From Myxococcus vastator (GTDB taxonomy: Bacteria; Myxococcota; Myxococcia; Myxococcales; Myxococcaceae): a stretch of 40,382 nucleotides of DNA. The stretch is taken from positions 1 to 40,382 of the forward strand of contig NZ_JAAIYB010000016.1 of assembly GCF_010894475.1 (NCBI RefSeq), given 5' to 3'. The notes under the pieces are model-generated. The model had not been told where the DNA came from. It saw only the letters and a list, made by a program, of their open reading frames with translations, and made no database searches. This document shows, in pieces, positions 9,701-17,993 of the stretch (positions are counted from its first letter, which is position 1; each line of letters opens with the position of its first letter). The translations under genes and the position numbers were made by a program.

Positions 9701-10104
9701 CCGCTGAACGTGATGCGCTGGCCGGGCAGGGGTTCGCCGTACGTGTCCCGCGCCACCACCGTCAGCGTGTTGCCCGCCGCCAGGGTGACCCGGAGCGCCA
9801 CGTCGAACATGGTGTTGCTGCCCCACGTCCACTTCGTGTTGGCCGGCACTGCGAAGGCACCCACCGCCAGCAACTGACCGTGCAGGTTGAGGTCGTCCCC
9901 CGTGCGCAGCCGGCGGTAGACCTGGAACGGCCGGCGCGGAAAACCGAGCATCGGCCGCGACATCCACCGCAGCGCCACCGAAGGCCCGGTGGGGTACGTG
10001 ATGTGGAGGCGCTGCTTGACCAGCTCCTGGCGGCCCTGACGGTCCGCTTCGCTCAGGGGGCCGGCGTGCAGCATCAGGCCCCGGGACCAGACGGTTCTAG
10101 CCAT
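6703..10104 (-). CDS. 1133-aa beta-rich protein with FN3-like segments, function unknown
   Basis: Middle gene of the giant-protein operon. The ATG at 10104 has GGGAGGAG just upstream, 20 bases after the stop of the 2415-aa gene. There is no signal peptide (MARTVWSRGLMLHAG). The N-terminal two thirds are unrecognised. From about residue 740 there are fibronectin-III-like strands: ARLTWDGDPAADGYMVW, then FLYRFSAVSKTGVESTRSSE, and later another with FPFYYRAQALGG and SEASSVVEV. The composition suggests a large modular beta protein. It is likely to work with its two operon neighbours, since spacing and ribosome sites imply coordinated translation. Nothing identifies an enzyme, and no cysteine-rich or membrane part is visible. 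Confidence 0.85.
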   Translation of the reverse strand: MARTVWSRGLMLHAGPLSEADRQGRQELVKQRLHITYPTGPSVALRWMSRPMLGFPRRPFQVYRRLRTGDDLNLHGQLLAVGAFAVPANTKWTWGSNTMFDVALRVTLAAGNTLTVVARDTYGEPLPGQRITFSGSGWGRFRAHGIASLGFSGVGTVNTLVGIPQETLVNLVTWNQPIQVVGLPYKAGEAAAPVYAGAMLQGYAPASMTGYNAAQFRLEIAALMQVDPPPVPGVVVSPAWPAPDPVLFLQEMVNGRAGSGGRSFFRAVRACLSQTVDSDPTRQQRDFVVTHELDGLAQVGQNVPPEGTTTFRLPVVGTSMMNVATDSFAATGLGYGTIDLPPPSTVSSPRGGGLNLPLPSSYVRPTGLVDLPHDYMVVAPFHVLAQVVGTHVEWDVELAAIAEVRPEPAAAQSLSASLLSRDRPPSRDTQAYESRRLEWLPSLLPQSYGLVAERAAATPVILNGPRLGGKGYQPYVPGRPGTVEGVVMPGTRSHYVDRYGRQPYSGGNTTRYFVIGTDVFGRWSTSWTQASFNSTADAVARPGVDKVMFEPNPGETGATLHGRWVVDFAWDWGDRSPHTIELTGRFFPGEGVDPDPAPPAGFALTPAGAGTPVHVRFDGAQQPYLASAAHAGHGTVQVLGAVADGNSDVRRYRLILDGGAVDFTASQKKVGYAAYARGSEAVRPVPPAPGAWSTSVGPRVTYVFDPTPPAVDLTPPQVKWTSLPDVIGKARARLTWDGDPAADGYMVWMATESALAKKANLALPEGIQERALLLKDTVRNAALSDDEDSIRVFTRLNEKPLKATEFEADLPGSSGMLFLYRFSAVSKTGVESTRSSEMYAVGVPERVQPGQPVLMARSEPGGIRLTVHPGPGPEADGFRLHRVRREVQARDVGLMGPAAYGHTAPQWQTELVPKSLGSAELVETRVLVDAQAPSWFPFYYRAQALGGMQPDDPVMHGRYPGESEASSVVEVFHTPPAPPSLDFLGNTWVDANDRVNMLTFQTDLPHRLSPLGVALIELYQTGVSARGVPTRNRVLQAKTHELAAQGAFPNPDVMVATVLQAGHLLRFFRSPNNAFPAQYRLYVKLLGKTEMVTDPQTQQSYQRPIWGSPFVLRLVDPLGRATEVPIAQLFNGP

Positions 10105-10124
10105 GACGCTCCTCCCGCGTGGAA

Positions 10125-13100
10125 TCAGTAATCAAGGTCGTCCTCCCACGGTGGGGTGGCGGTGAGCTGAAGGGTGAGCAGGTCCGCGCCGTCCTGCGGC
10201 AGCAGGTCCGCGTACAGGCTGCTGGCGGGGCGGTTGAGCCGCAGGGTGAAGGTGGAACCAGGCTGTCCCTGCGGGGGCAGCATCGCCGGGTCGAAGAAGG
10301 CCACCGTGCGCGCGCCGCCCGTCGTGTGGATGAAGCGCTGGATGTGGCCGCTCGGGGACGTCAGCGCCAGGGCCGGCCGGGTGCGCAGCTCCACCCGCTT
10401 GAAGTTCGGGTCATACGTGTAGTCGTCCGCGTCCTGCACCGGGACGAGCTCCGGCTCCTGGCGGGTGCGCCAGTGCGGCTCCACCGTGTCGATGAGCACC
10501 GCGTGCGGTTGGTCCCCCACCCAGTAGACGGTGAGGGTGTTCTCCCCGGGCGCCGGCAGGGCCTGCTCTCCGGCCGCCATCAGCGCGCCGAGGACCTCCT
10601 CCTCCGTGCGCGCGCCGGACACTCCCGGCAGGTGGATGGCGGAGCCCAGCACCTTGTGCCGCACCCGCGCGCCGCGCACGTCCTCGGCGAAGGCGTGCAG
10701 GTCCGCGTACCGGCCCGTCTTGAACGAGCGCCGGAAGAAGGGCAGCTCGCCCTGGGCTCCCTCCACCGGCTTGAGCTGCACCGGCGTGCCCTCGTCGATG
10801 GCCACCGGCAGCAGCTCGAAGGTGTAGCCCATCAGCGGCGCCAACTGCGCGGCGAGCTTCACGTACGTCTGCGTCTTGCTGGTGCCGGACGCGTTGATGC
10901 ACGGCAGGTCGGGCAGCGTCTCCAGCAGCGTGTCGTAGTAGGGCGAGCCGAAGTCCGCGGCCTTCTCACCCGAGAACGGCGCGATGTCCACGTCGACGGA
11001 CGTCTCCGGGTCCTGGGGCTGCGGGAAGGGGTTGCCTCCCTCGTCCTGCAGCGGCGGCATCACCGCCCGGCCGTCCGCTCCGCGGAGGCGGTACTGCAGC
11101 TTCGCGTTGTACGCGGCCAGCATGGGGAGGGTGGAGACGTCGTTGAACACCACCATCACCGGCTCGCCGTAGAAGTGGAACGCGTCGCCCGTGTCCGGGT
11201 TGAGCCCCATGACATAGGGGTCCAGCCGGCTGGGCAGGTGCGAGTCGGTGCGGAAGAAGAACGAGCGCTTGTAGGCCGTCAGGTCCGTCACCTGCTCGTA
11301 CGGCTCGATGCCGGGGCCCACCTCGATGGTGGAGACACCGTTGGCCTCGTACTCCACGTCCAGGCGGTACTCGGAGCCAGGGGTGAGCAGCGCCACCGCC
11401 TCGCCCTCCTCCACGTAGTCCTGGAGGGTCTCCTTCTTCGTCTCCTTCTTGGAGGACTCGAACTTGAAGCGCTGCTCCTCGGCCAGCGAGCAGACCTCCA
11501 CCGCGCCCACCACCAGCGTGTACTCCTTCTGCGTGACGGACAGCACCGGCTTGCAGCGCAGCTGGACGATGGCGCAGCGCGACTCCGGCTTGAGGGTGAG
11601 CAGCAGCCGGCTCATGAAGGCGAACTCGGGCTTGCCGCTCGTGAAGAAGTCGTAGACGGGGGTGACCTCCTGGGCCCACGGCAGCGCCGGGTCCCTCCAC
11701 TGGGCCGGCAGGTCCGCGGCGCTGGCCAGCACCTGGGGCGCGGCCAGGTTGAGCGCGGTGGTCTTCAGCAGCACGCCCTTGTTGTCCAACTGGCGCACCT
11801 CGAAGACGCCTTGGCTCCAGCTGGCGTCCGCCAGCAGCAGCAGGCGGACCTGGTTGGCCAGCCCCGTGTGCAGGTTGACCCACAGCTTCTGCTGGAGCGC
11901 CAGCATCACCTGGTTGTACGCAGGCGGCTTGGGGAACGTGGATGGCGCGTGCGCCGTCTTGTCGAACAGGCGCGGCAGCTGCAGGCCCCGGGCACAGCGC
12001 AGGCGCGCCACCTCGCGCTCCGACTGAGGCACCCGGCCAACGACCTTGGCGGGCGCGGGGAACGGGTCCCCGGACTCCTCGGCCACGGTGGCGATGACCT
12101 GCTCCTCCGGGGTGAGAATGAGCTCGCCCACGTACATCCCCGTGGGCGGAGGCGTCTCGCGCTCCGTGCCCGGCGGGTCCGGCAGCGGCGTGCCCTCCAA
12201 ATCCCATCCCTTGCCGGAGGGGCCCAGCGGCTTGTCGCAGAGGGTCCACAGCACGCACGCGGGCGGCGCGGCGGGCGTGCAGGTGGACTCCCAGCTCGAC
12301 TCCACCAGCGTCTCCAGCTCCGTGGAGCGCTCCAGGGCGCGCGGCGTGGGCGACGGCGTGCGGCTGCCCAGCGCCAGGTCCACCCGCTTGTCGGGCTTGT
12401 CGTTGCGGGCCTGCTTCTCGAAACGCCACACCGCGGGCGGCGCCTCCCCGCCGTAGCTCTCCGCCACGAAGGCGTCGGCCGTGCCCGCCTTGCGGCGCCA
12501 CAGCGACAGGCGCGTGAGGCGGAAGCGGCACTTGAGCGAGCCCAGCGTGAGGTAGCCGTCCTTCGCGTGGAGCGCGGGGGAGATGGGCAGGGCCTCGGTG
12601 AAGGTGGCGGTCGGCTCGCGCGGGACGGGGGCCTGGTTGGCCGCGTCCATCCACACCTCGTCGGTGGCGCCCACCCGCGGAGCGCACAGCATCTGCAGCA
12701 CCGGGATGCTGTCGATGGGCACCACCGGCATGCTCCCCTCGGAGCCGGCCGGGGGCTCGTCGCCGTCGGTGTTGCCCGAAGGCACGCCCCGCACCGCGTT
12801 GCCCAGGCTGGCGTCGATGGGCCGCTCGCCACCCTGCCCCGCCGTGATGACGGGCGCGAAGCTCTGCAGGTACACGCCGTTGAGGAAGTCCGGGAAGCCC
12901 TGGGTGTTCGGCTCCGAGCCGCCGAACTCCACGTCCACGCAGCCTTCAATCTCGAAGAACAGCAGATGCACCTTGCCGCACACCTCGCCGCGGAACCACG
13001 CGGGGGGCGCCTTGATGGTGAGCGCGGCGGACGCGGAGATGCTGATGATCCACAGGTTCAGCTCGCCCGTCAGGCGGAACAGGCCCACCATGAAGAACGG

Positions 13101-16100
13101 GTCGAACGAGAAGCCCACGTCGGCGCGGGCGGACAGCTCCAGGTAGAGGCCAATCGACTTGGAGCCCCACACCATGCTGGCGAAGATGCCCGCCGCCACG
13201 GCGACACCTTCCAGCGTGATTTCATCCCCGCCACCCACCGGGAAGCCGGGAATCTCGTCCCCGGCGATCATGAAGTAGCCGCCACCGCGGATGATGCCGA
13301 GGATCTCCGCCTTGGCCGGCTGCTGGATGGTGCCGACGTACAGGTGCCACTGGTCCGGCTTGTTCCAACTGAAGAACAGCTCGATGGGCAGCTTGATCTG
13401 GATCAACTCCTTCACCGAGAAGTCGATGATGACGCCCAGGGTGATCTGCCCCAGGTTGAAGTCCAGGTCGAGCACGCCCAGCAGGCCCGTGGTGACGTTG
13501 CCCTTCAGGTCCCCCGGCAGCTGGGAGATGACCGTCATCTTCACGGCGATGAGGATGCGGGGCCCGGGCAGCTCCAGCATGAACATGCCGCGCAGGTTGG
13601 TGAGGAAGCCCCCGTCCAGCGTGCCGAGGATGGCGCCCACCCCGAAGCTCCACCGGTCCTTCTCCGTCCCCCAGAGCGGCGCGTTGCTGGAGTTGACCAG
13701 CCGGGCCGGCTCGCCCTCGGCCTTCTCCAGCCAGCGGAGCGCCGGGCCCACCGGGTCTCCCGGCTGGCGCGGCTCCTCCAGCCGCTTGTAGTGCATGGCG
13801 AACAGGCCCTGAAACCCGTAGATGCCCAGGCCGGTGGCGCCCAGGATGATGGGCGAGGGGAACTCCACGGTGAGCCCGACGAAGACAGCGGTGACGCGCT
13901 CGGCGGGCGGCGCGGTCGCCGGCACCTGCTGCACACCCAGGCTGGCGGCGATTCGCACCTTGAGCGGCACCAGGGTGACGTCCAGCGAGCCCTCGAAGCC
14001 GTTGTCCAGCAGGTGCAGCCGGCCGTTGCCCTTCAGCGTGCCCGGCACGTCCACCTTCACCCCGGCGGGGAGGATGCTGGGCAGCCCCGGCCCCGGGTCG
14101 GCGATGGGCCACTTCACCTTGAGCTCGTCCACGGTGACGACGCCCAGGTCGATGTTGAGCCCCAGGTCCACCTCGAGGGTGAGCGGGTTGTAGCGGGCCA
14201 CCCGCGCACCCAGCACCTTGATGAGGTCTCCCAGGAGCCCGTCCACCTCGAAGAGGCTCGGGTCGTCCAGGTTCAGCTCGTAGCCCTTGGACGGATCGAA
14301 GATGGGCTGGTACTGCCAGGCGTCACCGTTCAGCGGCACGTGGAGGTTGAAGCCCACCGCTTTGTAGCGCACGCGCAGCGGCTTGCTGGACTTCACCTTC
14401 ACGACCTTGAAGTCGACGCCGAAGTCCACCGCGTAGTCGAACAGCACCGCGGCGTCGGAGAAGTGGACGTCCTGCCCCGGCGGCGCGTACTGGCGGGCCT
14501 TCAGCTCACCGCCGTAGAGGGTGAGCTGCTTCGTCTGGATGACGTCCAGTCCCCCCAGCAGCGCCGGCACGCCCCACGAGACGGCCATGCCCGCCCAGTC
14601 CTCGGGCTGGTCCAGCTCCGCCGTGCCCGTCGCCTTGGACAGGATGGGCGACAGCAGCATCATCGCCCCCAGCATGTTCTTCCACCGGTAGCCCGCCTCG
14701 TTCGGCTCCAGGACGATGGGCGGCAGCACGCCGTCCAGGTCCTCCTGCGCGGCGTGGATGCGCAGGCTCTCCGTGCGGTAGTGCGTGGATGGGTCGTACG
14801 TATAGGCGAAGGTGAACTCGGTGATGCCGTCGCCGGGGTTGTTGAAGAGCGGCTTCTGGGGCGCGTTGTCGCCCTGGATCTGCTGCTCGCGGACCTTGCG
14901 CTCCAGCGTGGTCTCGAAGTCCAGCTCGCCCTCGACCTGGGCCAGGATGAGGGTGTTGCGCTCCACGCGCACGCGCACGCTCATGCGGCGGAACACGTCA
15001 GGCGGCGCGTTGGACGGCGGATAGGGCGGCGGCTCCTTGGGCGGTGGGACGATGATGGGCTGGGACGCGTCGCGCTTGAGGGTGCCTGTCGCCGTGGCGG
15101 CGGAAGCCCCGCCCACCCCGTCGGCGCGCAGCAGCACCACGCGGTCGTGGATGTTGCCTTCGCGGCCCTTTCCGCTCATCTCCCCGGGCGGGTAGACGGC
15201 GGGGTCCGTCTCCGTGTCCGAGCCGCCGTGCAGCTTCTGGCCCGCCTTGGCCAGCAGCTCGCCATGCGCCACCGTGTCCACGTCCCCTGCCGGTGGCTGG
15301 AGCACCTTGCGGTTGGCGATCTCCACCGGGGCGCCGGGGTGCTTCGCGTTGTAGTCGTCCACCGCCGCGTAGGCGACGGCCAGCCTTCGCATGGAGAGCT
15401 TGAAGTTGTGCGTCTCGGTCCAGGAGTGGCCCTCGGTGCTGGCGTAGCCGTCCACGGAGACGGTCCGCTTGCCGTTCAGCTCGGGCACTCGGTGCCACAG
15501 CCAGGCCCGCAGGGCCTCTGGGCCCGTCTGGCCGGGGGACGGGGGCGAGCCCGCCGCGGCGCCCGCGGACGGCAGGGGCCAGGCCGGCGTGGGCACCTTG
15601 CTGCCCATGAAGAACGGATCCACCTTGTCCGGCGGTGACGCGCCGAAGCCGCCCACGTAGGCGGGGACGATGCCCGGGTACTCATCCTCGAAGGGCCGGT
15701 CGTAGTCGTAGAGGAGGTGGAAGTACTCCCGCTTCGAGTCCACCTGCGCCAGCGCCAGCTCCACGTCGTACTCGGCGCCCTCGGGCACGTCGATGGGGAT
15801 GGTGGGGACGTAGTACTTCCGCGGGCCGATGACCGGCTTGTTCGTCGCCTTGTCGGTGACGGTGACGGTGACGCCATCCCGGAGGAGATTGTGCCGGGGC
15901 GCGGAGACGGTGAGCGTCTCGGTGATGCCGGTGGTGGCCGGCACGAAGGTGACGGTGACGTCCGGGGGAATGGCGTCCGGGTCCCACATCGCCGTGTGCT
16001 TCACCGGCGTGCCCGGGGCGGGCAGCTGCGGCTGCTGCGAGGACGGCGTCAGCACCAGGGCCGTCTTCTGATAGCGAGTACGGGGCGCGGGCTTGGACGA

Positions 16101-17372
16101 GTCCGTCATCGCCACCACCAGCTCGCCCGTCTTCGGCGGAGCGCCGGTGAGCTGGGCGCGCCCCTTCGCGGCGTCCCACGGCAGCGGCGCGCCCGCATAG
16201 GAGATGGACACGGTGAAGCCGGGCACCCCGCCCAGGGCGGACACCTGGATGTAGGCGTCCTCGGGCACCACCGCGTTGCCGGAGACGCACTCGGCCTCCG
16301 AGTCGGCCTGGATGCCGGGCTGGTAGTCGATGGAGGTGGCGCCGTCCAGCAGCAGCACCGACATGCGGAAGTCGGCCTGGAGCACCACGTCCACGAAGGC
16401 GTCGAAGGAGACCTCGCCCTGGAAGGAGATGAGCGCGTTGTCGACGCCGAAGGTGAAGCCCCACTGCTTGGCTTCGTCGGTGTAGTAGACGCGGATGGCC
16501 TTGATGAACAGGCCCGTCCAGGCCTCGTCGGTGCCGAAGTACTCCAGGATTTGCGGGGGCGTGGAGTCCTGGCTCAGGTCCAGCAGCACCTGGTCCACGC
16601 CGAAGGCGAAGCGCCCGCTCTCGTGCATGGCGATGGGCGGCTCCATGCGGATGAGCTCGCCCACCCCCAGGTCCGCGGGAGCGTCGAAGCCGCCGCTGCC
16701 CCAGGACTTCATGCGGAAGCGGGGGGCCGTCGCGTAGCCCTGGTCCTGCTGGTACTCGAACACCACCCTGGGGAGGACGAAGCGCACGTCCCCGTCCGGG
16801 TTGGCCGGGTCGATGAGGATGCGGTGGTCCTGGTACACGCCGGGCTTCCAGGCCTTGCCCAGGTGGAAGGACAGCTCCGGCATCATCAACTCCAGCCGGA
16901 ACGCGGTCCCCAGCGCGTCGGTGGTGGCCCCGGCCGCCAGCGGCGCGCCCTGCGTGGGCACCGGCCCGAGCCGGTCCACCAGGCTGTTCAGGTTGCGCAT
17001 CGTCCGCCCATCACGGACGAGCGCTGGCTCCAGGTTGGCGGCGATGAGGTCCTGGCCCGCGGCGTCGACCTCGTCGACGGCGGCCTGCAGGTCCTGCGAG
17101 GCCGTGTTGCGCGGCACGGTGAGCCGGAAGGGAATGGTGAGCGCGTCCCAGGTGAAGACTTCGCCAGAGGGCGCGCGGTGCTCGCGCTTGGGGAGGGCCC
17201 CGGCGTCGCCCATGAGGCTGAGCGTGCCGGTGTAGACGACGGCCGTGTCGTCATAGGTGGCCTGGAGCGAGTCCACCCCGAGGACGGAGAGGTACTCATC
17301 GATGAAGTCGGGGAAGGGAATGGCGAACTGCGGCGCGAGCAGCTCGTACAGCCCCAGTTTGGTCGCGGCCAT
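10125..17372 (-). CDS. 2415-aa giant protein with OmpA-like stretch, function unknown
   Basis: First gene of the giant-protein operon. I place the start at ATG 17372 (MAATKLGLYELLAPQF), which follows AAGAGGGG at proper distance; the frame stays open to a GTG at 17396 without a better site. There is no signal peptide. Residues about 610-745 resemble an OmpA/MotB-type peptidoglycan-binding module (TVSVDGYASTEGHS, then KLSMRRLAVAYAAVDDYN, ending IHDRVVLL). Residues about 1160-1490 are a long Gly/Leu/Ile-rich beta region (ILGATGLGIYGFQGLFAMHY, then MFMLELPGPRILIAV, then GGGYFMIAGDEIPGF). These faintly recall the DUF6603-type repeat proteins; I hold that loosely. The C-terminal third is again beta-rich and unrecognised. 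A Sec-independent role, inside the cell or in an exported particle, is possible. Confidence 0.85.
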   Translation of the reverse strand: MAATKLGLYELLAPQFAIPFPDFIDEYLSVLGVDSLQATYDDTAVVYTGTLSLMGDAGALPKREHRAPSGEVFTWDALTIPFRLTVPRNTASQDLQAAVDEVDAAGQDLIAANLEPALVRDGRTMRNLNSLVDRLGPVPTQGAPLAAGATTDALGTAFRLELMMPELSFHLGKAWKPGVYQDHRILIDPANPDGDVRFVLPRVVFEYQQDQGYATAPRFRMKSWGSGGFDAPADLGVGELIRMEPPIAMHESGRFAFGVDQVLLDLSQDSTPPQILEYFGTDEAWTGLFIKAIRVYYTDEAKQWGFTFGVDNALISFQGEVSFDAFVDVVLQADFRMSVLLLDGATSIDYQPGIQADSEAECVSGNAVVPEDAYIQVSALGGVPGFTVSISYAGAPLPWDAAKGRAQLTGAPPKTGELVVAMTDSSKPAPRTRYQKTALVLTPSSQQPQLPAPGTPVKHTAMWDPDAIPPDVTVTFVPATTGITETLTVSAPRHNLLRDGVTVTVTDKATNKPVIGPRKYYVPTIPIDVPEGAEYDVELALAQVDSKREYFHLLYDYDRPFEDEYPGIVPAYVGGFGASPPDKVDPFFMGSKVPTPAWPLPSAGAAAGSPPSPGQTGPEALRAWLWHRVPELNGKRTVSVDGYASTEGHSWTETHNFKLSMRRLAVAYAAVDDYNAKHPGAPVEIANRKVLQPPAGDVDTVAHGELLAKAGQKLHGGSDTETDPAVYPPGEMSGKGREGNIHDRVVLLRADGVGGASAATATGTLKRDASQPIIVPPPKEPPPYPPSNAPPDVFRRMSVRVRVERNTLILAQVEGELDFETTLERKVREQQIQGDNAPQKPLFNNPGDGITEFTFAYTYDPSTHYRTESLRIHAAQEDLDGVLPPIVLEPNEAGYRWKNMLGAMMLLSPILSKATGTAELDQPEDWAGMAVSWGVPALLGGLDVIQTKQLTLYGGELKARQYAPPGQDVHFSDAAVLFDYAVDFGVDFKVVKVKSSKPLRVRYKAVGFNLHVPLNGDAWQYQPIFDPSKGYELNLDDPSLFEVDGLLGDLIKVLGARVARYNPLTLEVDLGLNIDLGVVTVDELKVKWPIADPGPGLPSILPAGVKVDVPGTLKGNGRLHLLDNGFEGSLDVTLVPLKVRIAASLGVQQVPATAPPAERVTAVFVGLTVEFPSPIILGATGLGIYGFQGLFAMHYKRLEEPRQPGDPVGPALRWLEKAEGEPARLVNSSNAPLWGTEKDRWSFGVGAILGTLDGGFLTNLRGMFMLELPGPRILIAVKMTVISQLPGDLKGNVTTGLLGVLDLDFNLGQITLGVIIDFSVKELIQIKLPIELFFSWNKPDQWHLYVGTIQQPAKAEILGIIRGGGYFMIAGDEIPGFPVGGGDEITLEGVAVAAGIFASMVWGSKSIGLYLELSARADVGFSFDPFFMVGLFRLTGELNLWIISISASAALTIKAPPAWFRGEVCGKVHLLFFEIEGCVDVEFGGSEPNTQGFPDFLNGVYLQSFAPVITAGQGGERPIDASLGNAVRGVPSGNTDGDEPPAGSEGSMPVVPIDSIPVLQMLCAPRVGATDEVWMDAANQAPVPREPTATFTEALPISPALHAKDGYLTLGSLKCRFRLTRLSLWRRKAGTADAFVAESYGGEAPPAVWRFEKQARNDKPDKRVDLALGSRTPSPTPRALERSTELETLVESSWESTCTPAAPPACVLWTLCDKPLGPSGKGWDLEGTPLPDPPGTERETPPPTGMYVGELILTPEEQVIATVAEESGDPFPAPAKVVGRVPQSEREVARLRCARGLQLPRLFDKTAHAPSTFPKPPAYNQVMLALQQKLWVNLHTGLANQVRLLLLADASWSQGVFEVRQLDNKGVLLKTTALNLAAPQVLASAADLPAQWRDPALPWAQEVTPVYDFFTSGKPEFAFMSRLLLTLKPESRCAIVQLRCKPVLSVTQKEYTLVVGAVEVCSLAEEQRFKFESSKKETKKETLQDYVEEGEAVALLTPGSEYRLDVEYEANGVSTIEVGPGIEPYEQVTDLTAYKRSFFFRTDSHLPSRLDPYVMGLNPDTGDAFHFYGEPVMVVFNDVSTLPMLAAYNAKLQYRLRGADGRAVMPPLQDEGGNPFPQPQDPETSVDVDIAPFSGEKAADFGSPYYDTLLETLPDLPCINASGTSKTQTYVKLAAQLAPLMGYTFELLPVAIDEGTPVQLKPVEGAQGELPFFRRSFKTGRYADLHAFAEDVRGARVRHKVLGSAIHLPGVSGARTEEEVLGALMAAGEQALPAPGENTLTVYWVGDQPHAVLIDTVEPHWRTRQEPELVPVQDADDYTYDPNFKRVELRTRPALALTSPSGHIQRFIHTTGGARTVAFFDPAMLPPQGQPGSTFTLRLNRPASSLYADLLPQDGADLLTLQLTATPPWEDDLDY

Positions 17373-17396
17373 GCAGACCCCTCTTCCCGGGCACAC

Positions 17397-17435
17397 CGGT
17401 GCGAATAAAAAGCGCTTCGAAATACATAACGATCC
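17397..17435 (-). promoter_or_regulatory. Possible promoter of the giant-protein operon
   Basis: A patch rich in A and T, unusual for this DNA, lies just upstream of the 2415-aa gene. On the minus strand it reads TTATGT, 16 bases, TATTCG. Neither box is close to consensus, so this is a position suggestion only. Confidence 0.25.
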
Positions 17436-17492
17436 GCCCCTGACATCCTCCTCACGGCCCCTCCGATTTCAGGGTCTGGGCGGAGGTGGGCG

Positions 17493-17669
17493 ATGCTGCG
17501 CGCGTCTATGTCATTGGCGGGGCCGCGCCGCAGGTGGAGCCCGAAGTCCTCCATGCGCCACCTTTCCGCCCGCTTCCTCCTTTGTGCCGTGCCGCCCCTG
17601 GCGGGCCTCGCGCAGGAGCCCACGCCCTCACCTCCCCCGGACGCGAGTGTCAACGCAGATGACGCGTGA
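17493..17669 (+). CDS. Mini-ORF with signal peptide, possible truncated gene
   Basis: A 58-codon frame starts at ATG 17493, six bases after GGAGG, and ends at TGA 17667-17669. From an internal methionine (17553) it reads MRHLSARFLLCAVPPLAGLA, which looks like a Sec signal peptide. A short Pro-rich tail (QEPTPSPPPDASVNADDA) follows before the stop. This looks like the first exported residues of a larger envelope protein such as a TonB-dependent receptor, now cut short. It could also be a true small secreted peptide. It lies divergent to the giant-protein operon. Confidence 0.4.
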   Translation: MLRASMSLAGPRRRWSPKSSMRHLSARFLLCAVPPLAGLAQEPTPSPPPDASVNADDA

Positions 17670-17954
17670 AAGGATTGAGCCGAGCGCTTCACTCCCTGCA
17701 CTGCCTGGGTAGGGGGCGGGGCCGAGGCGCACAGGGCCAGCGGGAGTCCAATCCCAATCGCGCGTCTTGCCGCGACAGCGCTGCGGTGTCGAGCCGAAGG
17801 CTTGCCTGCGCTCGGCGACGCTCGCCGCCATGGGTCGCCAGGCGGTCCCACTTCCGCACACTATCCGGGACGTTCCCGTTTCCACATCGCCGACGCCCTG
17901 ATGCCATCCTCGCGCGCCGTTCAACGCGATTCGCGCGCCCGCGCTTGCACTTGA
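17670..17954. other. Gene-free stretch upstream of arsR-like gene
   Basis: High-GC sequence with no supported gene. Overlapping frames on both strands lack ribosome sites and motifs. It may hold the lost remainder of the signal-peptide ORF, but no frame continues it. Confidence 0.35.
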
Positions 17955-17986
17955 TTAACCAAGTGGTTATTTTCCCACCTGGTTAA
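17955..17986. promoter_or_regulatory. Double ArsR operator-like palindrome
   Basis: The sequence TAACCAAGTGGTTA (17956-17969) is a perfect inverted repeat with a 2-base centre. A second, imperfect copy, TTCCCACCTGGTTA, lies at 17972-17985 with its centre 16 bases away. Seen as one element, TTAACCAAGTGG and CCACCTGGTTAA are near-perfect inverted arms. It sits 8 bases before the ArsR-like start codon, so it is probably the autoregulatory operator of that gene pair. The AT-rich sequence may also overlap the promoter. Confidence 0.65.
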
Positions 17987-17993
17987 TTACGCC

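Noticed and set aside
6388-10131. Plus-strand open frame of 1247 codons
   Set aside because: Antisense shadow of the 1133-aa gene; low-complexity Arg/His-rich product and no ribosome site.
10119-15638. Plus-strand open frame of 1839 codons
   Set aside because: It is the antisense shadow of the 2415-aa gene. The translation is Arg/His/Val/Leu/Gly-rich without motifs, as expected opposite a high-GC coding frame with G/C in third positions.
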